DNA of 15,928 nucleotides, taken from the NCBI GenBank assembly GCA_016291995.1, contig JAEEZV010000018.1, positions 1 through 15,928 of the forward strand, written 5' to 3'. A program made the position numbers and the translations under genes. This DNA is from Caryophanales bacterium. GTDB taxonomy: Bacteria; Bacillota_I; Bacilli_A; RF39; UBA660. Under the pieces are notes generated by a model, which was not told the origin of the DNA, searched no databases, and was given only the letters and a program-made list of their open reading frames with translations. Numbering within the stretch: the first letter of the stretch is position 1; each line of letters opens with the position of its first letter. This document shows positions 7,122 through 13,618 of the stretch, piece after piece.

Positions 7122-8038
7122 GAAATAAAAGAATGACTAAGACAATAGCGGTGATTATTGTAACTATTATATTAATATATACGATACCAACAGTTGCTAA
7201 ATATGTAACTGATAGAATTAAGAGTTATTATTTGAAAAGTAAAGACTTTTACTTCTCATCTAATTTGCTAGATACTTCAAATACAACATATCAGATAGGA
7301 ACATGGTCTGGAGCAGGATCGTTTGATGTTGAGTTTGAATTATATTCAAAAGAAAATGATTATTTGTTTAGTGAGAGTGATATTACATATACGGTTACTA
7401 GTAATTGTTCAACAGATGCAGTATGTACACTTAGTAAAAGTTCTGGAACACTTTTTGCTAGTGATACGACGCATATGGATACGATTACAGTACATGTTAA
7501 TCCACAAAGGGTATTTCAGGCTAACGAGAGTGTTACAATTAATGTAACAGCTAAAAGTACAGCACCATATACCAAGGAATTAAAGGCTACATTCCAATAT
7601 ATTGTTGGTATGGAAGGTGTATCTTATACGATTGAAGATGAAGCTAATAGAACATATTTATTATTAAAAGTTACCAATGATATAGATTATTGTACAGTAA
7701 TAAATGCTTTTGGTAGTTATACACCGGGTAATTTGATATCTGATAGTGTATATAGAACTTTATCAGAGAGTAATAAACATAATTGTGTAAGTCAGTATAT
7801 TAGTTTGTCATTTAATCCTAATCAATTATTACTAGATAATACAAGTAATGTCATGGATAATGCAACATATAATACAACGACAATTGGTGGCATTAATTAT
7901 ATAAATAGTTTAAACTTTGCTATTGCTCCGAATAGTACGATAGCAATTAAGTTTTATAAAATTGATATGACTGCCAATTATACATATAATGGTACTGGTA
8001 CAAGTGTAATTACAGTATCAGCATCTAGCCCAACATAG
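7118..8038 (+). CDS. Exported beta-rich protein with SipW-type signal and cysteine pairs
   Basis: This 306-residue protein has a basic N-region (MRNKRMTK), a membrane segment (about 9-23) and TVAKYV (25-30) as the likely signal end. The external part is rich in Thr, Ser, Asn and beta strands and ends VSASSPT. It has four cysteines in two groups, NCSTDAVC and, later, DYC...HNC. They could form disulfides outside the cell, which is unusual among its neighbours. Two beta domains look likely: a first one to about residue 165 and a second beginning around VSYTIEDEANRTYLLLKVTN. A second possible start at 7133 lacks a ribosome binding site; the ATGA overlap supports 7118. I cannot name the family with certainty. 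Its signal and operon position suggest a minor or tip subunit of the same exported structure; that is inference. Confidence 0.8.
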   Translation: MRNKRMTKTIAVIIVTIILIYTIPTVAKYVTDRIKSYYLKSKDFYFSSNLLDTSNTTYQIGTWSGAGSFDVEFELYSKENDYLFSESDITYTVTSNCSTDAVCTLSKSSGTLFASDTTHMDTITVHVNPQRVFQANESVTINVTAKSTAPYTKELKATFQYIVGMEGVSYTIEDEANRTYLLLKVTNDIDYCTVINAFGSYTPGNLISDSVYRTLSESNKHNCVSQYISLSFNPNQLLLDNTSNVMDNATYNTTTIGGINYINSLNFAIAPNSTIAIKFYKIDMTANYTYNGTGTSVITVSASSPT

Positions 8039-8048
8039 GGAGGTAAAT

Positions 8049-9026
8049 ATGGATTATAATATTATTTCAAGATATTTAAAACAATTAAAAATAGAATTCT
8101 TAGATTTTTTTAGAATAGTATTTGATAATGTGTATCCCAAAAAAATATGTGGAGAGTTCTTAGATAGATATTTTGATGTTAGATATAATAATGAAACTAA
8201 TTATCCGAGAGAAAAAGATTTTGTGACAAGAGTTAATAAAGAATTGGTTTTATTATACAAAACGCTTAGAACTGCTGAACTTGATGATACATTAAGAAAT
8301 ATCGTAGCTTTATTTGGATATATAATATATTTTGACGATATTGATGCTTTTGCTGAAGAAGGCGAACTTATTAATTCTTTGGTAGAAGATGAGAATATTA
8401 CGATTAGTCATAGCGAGAATTTAAAAAAAGATTTAACAACTTGGTATGTTAATTTAAAGAAGATGAAAGAAACATTTAATTCTAGTATTTTTTCTAAAGA
8501 ATTTTCTTTGATTGAAAAAAGACTTTACCGTAATACATTTAAATTAGATTTAGTTCATAATGTTAAGATATCTAATTTATATAGTGAATTTGCTATTAAT
8601 AAAGTATATAATAGTGGAACAGTATATGAACAGAGATTATTTATTACATATATTATGGCATCTTATCTAGTACTTGATAATGCTAGAAATTTAGATTTTT
8701 CTAAGAATTATGTTGTACCATTTTCTGAAGCATTATTGGGAAAAGAAAAGAAATTAAAGAGATTATTAAATACTTTTAATAATGTTTTAGCTAAAAAGAA
8801 ATTAACAATTATGATTGAATATAAAGACTATGTAAATAGTAAAAAGATAATCGATGAATATATCAATATGGGTTATTCATTTGGAGTAGTTCTAGATGAT
8901 AAATTTAATGGAGATATAAATAAATTAGTACTATTTAGTTATGTCTTTATGTATGAAGATTATCCTTCATACGATAAGATTATTAGTAAGAAAGATATGA
9001 TTAAGTCTAAAATAATTACTTTATAA
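8049..9026 (+). CDS. Cytoplasmic protein of unknown function next to the AAA+ ATPase
   Basis: This 325-residue protein has no signal peptide or convincing membrane segment. The composition is Lys/Asp/Asn/Tyr-rich with mixed helical and strand character. I see no Walker motif or obvious catalytic signature. The C-terminal third contains LTIMIEYKDYVN followed by MGYSFGVVLDD, which looks like a strand-helix-strand unit of an alpha/beta fold, but too little matches any family I know. It starts with a strong GGGAGG (8038-8043) overlapping the previous stop codon and is followed after 10 nt by the ATPase gene with an equally strong AAGGAGG. This fits co-production with the ATPase and the DUF2357-like protein, so a role as a third component of that complex is a reasonable guess. 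Confidence 0.8.
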   Translation: MDYNIISRYLKQLKIEFLDFFRIVFDNVYPKKICGEFLDRYFDVRYNNETNYPREKDFVTRVNKELVLLYKTLRTAELDDTLRNIVALFGYIIYFDDIDAFAEEGELINSLVEDENITISHSENLKKDLTTWYVNLKKMKETFNSSIFSKEFSLIEKRLYRNTFKLDLVHNVKISNLYSEFAINKVYNSGTVYEQRLFITYIMASYLVLDNARNLDFSKNYVVPFSEALLGKEKKLKRLLNTFNNVLAKKKLTIMIEYKDYVNSKKIIDEYINMGYSFGVVLDDKFNGDINKLVLFSYVFMYEDYPSYDKIISKKDMIKSKIITL

Positions 9027-9036
9027 GGAGGTATAT

Positions 9037-10560
9037 ATGGATACATTTTTAAGATTTTTATATGAATTCTTATCACAATTCTTTAATGGTATAATTTATA
9101 TTTTTGATGGTATCTTTAAGGGATTTAAAGCAATGTTTAATATTCCTGAATATTTTAATATTGTCAATGAATATAAAAAAGATTTTACTATTCCAGAATG
9201 GCTTCTTGTAAGTATTGCTATTTTACTGGTAGCAGCTATTTTAGGTTTAATAATATTTGCAATAGTATTTTTAATTAGAAAATATATTCGTATTCGTAAG
9301 AGTTTGGTAGAACAAGAAGAATTACTTGAAGAAGTTAGTACACTAAATAATGAAGTAGCTAAACTTATGAAAGAAAAGGAAAGTATTTTGGCGATGAAAG
9401 TATCTAAGTTAGGTCTTCGTCCTGATGAATCAGATACGGAAGAAACTAGTGGAGAAGCTGATAGTGTAGATCCAAATACAGAAATAAGATTTCCTAAATT
9501 ATACGAAGTTGATCAAAGATTTAAAGATTATAAAAAGGCTGAATATGGTAATGCATTTGAACTTCCAGAGTTTGTTGAATTATTCAGAAACTTTGCAGCA
9601 AGTCATTTACATTTATACTATACAACACATATGATTAGATTATTCGTATCAGCATTAGCATCTACGAAACTTGTAATTTTACAAGGTATCTCTGGTACTG
9701 GTAAAACTTCCTTGGCTTATGCTTGGGGAAAATTCTTAAAGCATGACTCATGTATCGCATCAGTACAGCCATCATGGCGTGATAGAACAGAATTGTTTGG
9801 TTACTTTAACGAATTTACAAAGAAGTTTAATGAAACAGAAGTATTAAAAGAATTATATGTAGCTGGATATACTGATGATATATATACGGTAATCCTAGAT
9901 GAAATGAACATCTCACGTGTTGAATACTACTTTGCAGAAATGTTATCAATACTTGAGATGCCTAACAAAGATGAATGGATTGTCGAAATTGTACCTAGTG
10001 CTTGGAAAAGTGACCCAATACACTTACTTGAAGGTAAACTTAAAATACCACCTAATGTATGGTACATTGGAACAATCAATAACGATGACTCAACATTCAT
10101 GGTAACAGATAAAGTATACGACCGTGCTATGCCAATCGATATCAATGATAAAGGTCAAGTATTTGAGCCAGAAGATATTCCTGCTCAAGATATAAATTAT
10201 TCATATTTGAATAAGAAGTTTGAGGAAGCAATACAAACGAATCCAATTCATGATGAAAACTTAAAGAAGATTGAAGAAATGGATGATTATGTAATTAAAC
10301 ACTTCCGTATCGCTTTTGGTAACCGTATCGTTGCTCATATGAGAAAGTTCGTTCCGGTATTCGTAGCTTGCGGTGGAGATGAAGTAGCGGGAATAGATTA
10401 CTTTATTGCTCGTAAGATACTTCGTAAATTTGAACAGTTAAATATAGCCTATATCAAGGATGAAATAGATGGCTTTGTCAAATATTTAAATGATACTTTT
10501 GGTGAAGGTAAAATGGCTGAATGTATCGAATATTTACTAAGACTTAAGAAGATGTCGTAG
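9037..10560 (+). CDS. Membrane-anchored McrB-like AAA+ ATPase
   Basis: This 507-residue protein has an N-terminal aromatic, amphipathic stretch (1-40), one membrane segment (about 54-80) and a short coiled coil (about 88-118), then a McrB-type AAA+ domain. Walker A is GISGTGKT (217-224) with Lys223. The PSWRDRTELFGYFN region (245-258) is typical of McrB relatives. Walker B is VILDEMN (285-291) followed by the characteristic ISRVEYYFAEML. Sensor 1 is in GTINND (345-350), and the DRAMP segment holds a likely arginine (Arg363) for ring contacts. McrB in restriction systems is a GTPase that works with the McrC nuclease and is soluble, so the membrane anchor is unusual. The next gene encodes a DUF2357-like protein, a common partner of McrB-like ATPases. 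In this export operon it may act as a motor or remodeller at the membrane. The ribosome binding site AAGGAGG is excellent. CGT, AAC and TTC codons are more frequent here than in the neighbours. Confidence 0.88.
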   Translation: MDTFLRFLYEFLSQFFNGIIYIFDGIFKGFKAMFNIPEYFNIVNEYKKDFTIPEWLLVSIAILLVAAILGLIIFAIVFLIRKYIRIRKSLVEQEELLEEVSTLNNEVAKLMKEKESILAMKVSKLGLRPDESDTEETSGEADSVDPNTEIRFPKLYEVDQRFKDYKKAEYGNAFELPEFVELFRNFAASHLHLYYTTHMIRLFVSALASTKLVILQGISGTGKTSLAYAWGKFLKHDSCIASVQPSWRDRTELFGYFNEFTKKFNETEVLKELYVAGYTDDIYTVILDEMNISRVEYYFAEMLSILEMPNKDEWIVEIVPSAWKSDPIHLLEGKLKIPPNVWYIGTINNDDSTFMVTDKVYDRAMPIDINDKGQVFEPEDIPAQDINYSYLNKKFEEAIQTNPIHDENLKKIEEMDDYVIKHFRIAFGNRIVAHMRKFVPVFVACGGDEVAGIDYFIARKILRKFEQLNIAYIKDEIDGFVKYLNDTFGEGKMAECIEYLLRLKKMS

Positions 10561-10567
10561 GTGAATT

Positions 10568-11674
10568 ATGAGCGGATTAAAGATATTAGATGTATATAAG
10601 CAAACTAGTGAAAAGAGAACAGAAGACTTTAATAGTAATATAAGATCTAGTTTGACTGTAAGTACCGATTTAAAAAAAGTAGAAACTGATTTTGAATGGT
10701 TGTATCTAATGGAAGATACTGTTAGATACTTAGATAATATTTTAAGAAATCCCAATCGTTTCATCGTCAATGAAGAAGAAATAGTAAAGGTTGAGCTAGC
10801 AAGAAGAATAACTGTTGAAAGTATTAGACATTTATCTAAACATACTAGTTTTATTCAAAAAATTGAGGATAATGGGGATGTTAAACCATCAAAAATATTA
10901 AATATCAATAAAGATGAAAGTTTTGATACTTATGAGAATAGACTTATCTATACGCTTATTGATAACATGCGTAATTTCCTTGAAATAAAGAAAAAAGAAT
11001 TAATTACAGCTTCAAGTATTAGGGATATTAAAAAAGCTAGTTATCAAGCAAAGACAAGGGTAGGAAAAGAACAAGTATCAATGGAAGTAAATTATATGTC
11101 TAGTCTTGTTGATACAGAAAAAGTAAAAGGGGATGAACCAGTAGATGTTAGAATTGAAAAGTTAGAAGCAGATATTTCAATGCTAACAAATACAGAAGTT
11201 TATAAAACATTAAAGAAACTTCATGTAGCCAGGGTAATTCCTCCGATTAAAAAGACTAACGTAATACTTAAAAATACAAACTTTCAATACGCTATGAAAC
11301 TATGGGACTTTTTACAGACCCATGTAGCTAATGATACGAAGATTGTTAAAAGTAATAAGACATATGAAGATAATGGTATATTAAAAGAGTATATCAATGA
11401 TACATTCTTACTTAATTATGTAGCTATGGATACACTTAGCACGGAATCTAGAAAAGAAGATCAAGTTAAAGCAATCAATGAAATAACAGATAATTTAATT
11501 GAAAAAATTGTCGAATTAAATGTTGATTTACCACTTGAAACACTAAAAGAGAGAATTGGTGAAAAAATAGCTATTACTAAATGGAAGAAAGAAGCTAGTT
11601 TATCTGAAATAGCTAATATATTCCAGACTCGTATGAAAGCTTACTTAGAGGGTATTGAAAAATTAAAATTATAG
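10568..11674 (+). CDS. DUF2357-like partner of the McrB-type ATPase, no visible nuclease domain
   Basis: This 368-residue soluble protein is mainly helical. Its middle part matches the pattern I associate with DUF2357 proteins, which accompany McrB-like ATPases: a conserved helix pair (RHLSKHTSFIQ, about 87-97), then ESFDTYENRLIYTLIDNM (117-134). A later Pro-Pro strand and helix follows (ARVIPP, 221-226, to YAMKLWDFLQ, 241-250). In nuclease-bearing members a PD-(D/E)xK domain follows this point. Here the remaining residues (about 118) are helical and charged, and I see no D...ExK arrangement. It is therefore probably a non-nuclease adaptor. It starts 7 nt after the ATPase stop codon, with AGGTGA overlapping that stop, so both proteins are likely made together. 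The family call rests on motif memory, not a search. Confidence 0.65.
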   Translation: MSGLKILDVYKQTSEKRTEDFNSNIRSSLTVSTDLKKVETDFEWLYLMEDTVRYLDNILRNPNRFIVNEEEIVKVELARRITVESIRHLSKHTSFIQKIEDNGDVKPSKILNINKDESFDTYENRLIYTLIDNMRNFLEIKKKELITASSIRDIKKASYQAKTRVGKEQVSMEVNYMSSLVDTEKVKGDEPVDVRIEKLEADISMLTNTEVYKTLKKLHVARVIPPIKKTNVILKNTNFQYAMKLWDFLQTHVANDTKIVKSNKTYEDNGILKEYINDTFLLNYVAMDTLSTESRKEDQVKAINEITDNLIEKIVELNVDLPLETLKERIGEKIAITKWKKEASLSEIANIFQTRMKAYLEGIEKLKL

Positions 11675-11683
11675 AGGTGCAAT

Positions 11684-12208
11684 ATGAAACTATTATTTAG
11701 AATTCTAAAGGGTATTGTAACAGTGCTTTTGGTTATTATTCTTATTTTAGTTATTCTTCAAAAAGTAACTAAAAATAAAATAACACTTGGTAATATTTAT
11801 ATATTCCAAGTAGCTTCTGAAAGTATGGTTCCCGATTATCAAATAGGGGATGTTATTGTCGTTAAAAAAGTGGCTGCAGATAGATTAAATGTTGGTGATG
11901 ATGTTACTTATTTGGGAAGAGAAAGCAATTTAGCTGGTCTTACAATAACACATAGAATTATTAATAAAAGAGAAGATAATAATGAATCATATTTTGTTAC
12001 TAAAGGAACTGCTAATTCAGTAGAAGATCCAGAGATAACTTATAATGATATTTATGGAAAAGTAGTATATCATACAATTCTTTTTAGTTTTGTAGGAAGA
12101 CTTATGGAGAATATGGTTATATACTATGTATTATTCATTTTAGTAGGTATTTCATTATCATATGAAATTGTTTCTTCATATCTTGAGAAAAAGGAAGAAA
12201 AAGAATGA
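11684..12208 (+). CDS. sipW: Second SipW-type signal peptidase I
   Basis: This 174-residue protein has an N-terminal membrane segment (about 10-26) and ASESMVPDYQIGD (44-56) with catalytic Ser47. TITHRI (87-92) supplies His90, and a second membrane segment lies at about 144-163, followed by a short charged tail. This is the normal length and layout for a SipW-type enzyme, unlike the long-tailed paralogue at 5582. One deviation is KGTANSVEDPE (107-117): most relatives have KGD there, so the usual Asp is Thr109, while Asp115 in the following EDP is kept. Activity is still likely but the changed residue deserves attention. It begins with AGAGGTG upstream and overlaps the next gene by the ATGA at 12205-12208. 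The next product carries a matching signal, so that protein is its most likely substrate. Confidence 0.88.
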   Translation: MKLLFRILKGIVTVLLVIILILVILQKVTKNKITLGNIYIFQVASESMVPDYQIGDVIVVKKVAADRLNVGDDVTYLGRESNLAGLTITHRIINKREDNNESYFVTKGTANSVEDPEITYNDIYGKVVYHTILFSFVGRLMENMVIYYVLFILVGISLSYEIVSSYLEKKEEKE

Positions 12209-12822
12209 AAAAATTAAAAAAAATATCCCCTCTAAGGATAGTTTTCTTAATTGTTTTAGTAGCCGGTAATACATTTGCTTGGTTTATTTACAGTTCTAAA
12301 ATCGATACGGATATTTCTGTCCATGTAAAAGCATGGGATGTTGTGTTCGAATCGGATGAGAATGAAATACATAGTCAAGCAATAATAGATGTCGGAGATA
12401 TTTATCCAGGAATGGATAATTTTTCCCATTCAATAACGGCTTATAACCGAAGCGAAGTACCTGCCACGATGAGTTATAAACTACTGGAGGCAAGTATTTT
12501 AGGAGATACTTATGTAACGGTTGAGGGAAGGCAAGAGAATGGTGATACACCACTGGCTACCGATCCCACTAGTGCAGAGTTGATTGCATCTTTGGAAGAC
12601 GATTATCCATTTACAATATCTTTTGATGTAACTAGTAATACGATTGCTGCCGATTCAGGACAAGGCAATTATGTCATAGGTGTTGTATGGCCATATGAAA
12701 GTGGCGATGATGAAACGGATACAGAATGGGGAATTGCTGCTGCAACATTTAAAGAGGACCACCCAAGTGATCCTAGTATTTCATTAAAACTATTGTTGAC
12801 AATAACACAAAACGTTAGTTAA
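12205..12822 (+). CDS. TasA-like exported protein, last gene of the operon
   Basis: This 205-residue protein starts with a lysine-rich region and a membrane segment (about 10-22) ending in TFAWF (23-27), a textbook SipW-type signal. The mature part opens with SVHVKAWDVVFESDENE, equivalent to the GKW/AKW strand in the other TasA-like proteins. It goes on with DVGDIYPGMDNFSHSITAYNRSEVPA, the pattern of the TasA beta sandwich (a Pro-Gly turn followed by a strand and an Asn-Arg-Ser segment). It is translationally coupled to the second SipW peptidase by a 4-nt overlap. Its TAA stop shares bases with the stop codon of the convergent gene. The first codons include an A6 and an A8 run. It is probably a fibre or surface-layer subunit. 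Confidence 0.85.
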   Translation: MKKLKKISPLRIVFLIVLVAGNTFAWFIYSSKIDTDISVHVKAWDVVFESDENEIHSQAIIDVGDIYPGMDNFSHSITAYNRSEVPATMSYKLLEASILGDTYVTVEGRQENGDTPLATDPTSAELIASLEDDYPFTISFDVTSNTIAADSGQGNYVIGVVWPYESGDDETDTEWGIAAATFKEDHPSDPSISLKLLLTITQNVS

Positions 12823-13448
12823 GGGTTATTGGCACTGCTTGGACTAGCATTAGCACTAGTCGTTTGAAGGAAATCAATGGTGATAGCTACAGAAGCTACG
12901 CCATTTTTTGCTGCCTGGGTATCGGCGGCATTATTCATAGTTTCACCAGTTCCTTCTTTCCATCTAACGTATATCGTATAAGTGTTAACAGTATTTTGTT
13001 CGTTTAGAGAATGCTCAGTGACAATAGTTGGATTATTACCAGACAAACTAACAACGTTTCCACCGTTTAAAGAGTATCCGGTTATTTCTAAGTCGGTAAC
13101 TGTATTGGTATCGGCAAGTTCAAGACCGATTGTTTCTCTAAATGTAACATCAACATTTGATGAATCTATTTCAATTTCAAAATATCCTTCGCTACTTGGA
13201 GCAATATAGCCTGTGGCAATATATGTACTACCTGGGAATGTTGGAGTAATCGTAGATGAGAAGTCACTATTAGTTAAGACATCTTGATTGTTTACTGTGA
13301 AGGCCCATTTAGCAATTGTTAAGTCACTTGTAGCTCCAGCACTTGATACGTATTTTGCATAGGAATCCTGTATCATATCAAATAAAAGTAACAATGAGAA
13401 AAAGGCCATAAAGAATCTAATTTTACGGTTGCTTAAAATGTTCATCAT
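12819..13448 (-). CDS. TasA/camelysin-like exported protein on the opposite strand
   Basis: This 209-residue protein has an N-region with basic residues (NRKIR), a membrane segment (about 12-26) and SYAKYV (29-34). It then has SDLTIAKWAFTVNNQDV (41-57), the strand that also occurs in the 5011 product, and SSEGYFEIEIDSSNVDVTF, again paralleled there. The end is a Ser/Ala/Asn/Pro-rich tail like that of the 1586 product. The start has AAAAGGAGT on the minus strand (13458-13466), 9 nt away; a second ATG three bases further in is possible. The gene converges on the ten-gene operon with overlapping stop codons and no clear terminator in between. It has its own promoter and so may be expressed separately. 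It is likely a substrate of the SipW-type peptidases encoded next door. Confidence 0.87.
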   Translation of the reverse strand: MMNILSNRKIRFFMAFFSLLLLFDMIQDSYAKYVSSAGATSDLTIAKWAFTVNNQDVLTNSDFSSTITPTFPGSTYIATGYIAPSSEGYFEIEIDSSNVDVTFRETIGLELADTNTVTDLEITGYSLNGGNVVSLSGNNPTIVTEHSLNEQNTVNTYTIYVRWKEGTGETMNNAADTQAAKNGVASVAITIDFLQTTSANASPSSANNP

Positions 13449-13487
13449 ACTAGATCAACTCCTTTTCCTCTCTATAGTTTCACTTTA

Positions 13488-13496
13488 ATTGTATCA
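13488..13496 (-). promoter_or_regulatory. Extended -10 promoter element of the minus-strand exported protein gene
   Basis: On the minus strand TGATACAAT (TG-n-TACAAT) lies about 40 nt before the ATG at 13448. I see no good -35 box, so this rests on the extended -10 alone. Its spacing to the ribosome binding site is reasonable. Confidence 0.5.
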
Positions 13497-13567
13497 AAAA
13501 AACATTTAGCATGGGAATATTTGAGCATTATTTTTTTAAACTTTACACATCTAGTGACAAAGAAAAA

Positions 13568-13596
13568 TTGCTAAAATGTCAATTATGTGTTATTAT
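13568..13596 (+). promoter_or_regulatory. Promoter of the sigma factor gene
   Basis: TTGCTA (13568-13573), a 17-nt spacer and TATTAT (13591-13596) preceded by TGT (extended -10). The predicted transcription start is near 13603, leaving a leader of about 16 nt before ATG 13619. This placement rules out the in-frame ATG at 13511 as the start for this transcript. Confidence 0.72.
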
Positions 13597-13618
13597 ATTA
13601 CACCTGAGTGGTGATACT

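Noticed and set aside
8800..8910. EAL-phosphodiesterase-like pattern (IEYKDYVN ... MGYSFGVVLDD) in the 8049 product
   Set aside because: The protein has no EAL motif or metal-binding residues in order; the resemblance is limited to one short strand-helix-strand.
9037..11674. Classical McrBC-type restriction system
   Set aside because: The ATPase is membrane-anchored and lacks a DNA-binding N-terminal domain, the partner has no visible nuclease motif, and the genes sit inside an export operon.
12791..12804. Possible terminator hairpin for the minus-strand gene
   Set aside because: The stem is only 5 AT-rich base pairs and the following T run is short and interrupted.
12840..12863. Inverted repeat GACTAG...CTAGTC near the convergent stop codons
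   Set aside because: It is a 6-bp stem inside the Ser/Ala/Asn-coding tail with no T tract in either direction; explained by repetitive codons.
13511..13618. N-terminal extension of the sigma factor from ATG 13511
   Set aside because: A good extended -10 promoter lies inside it (13568-13596), the extension does not resemble a sigma factor, and no ribosome binding site precedes 13511.
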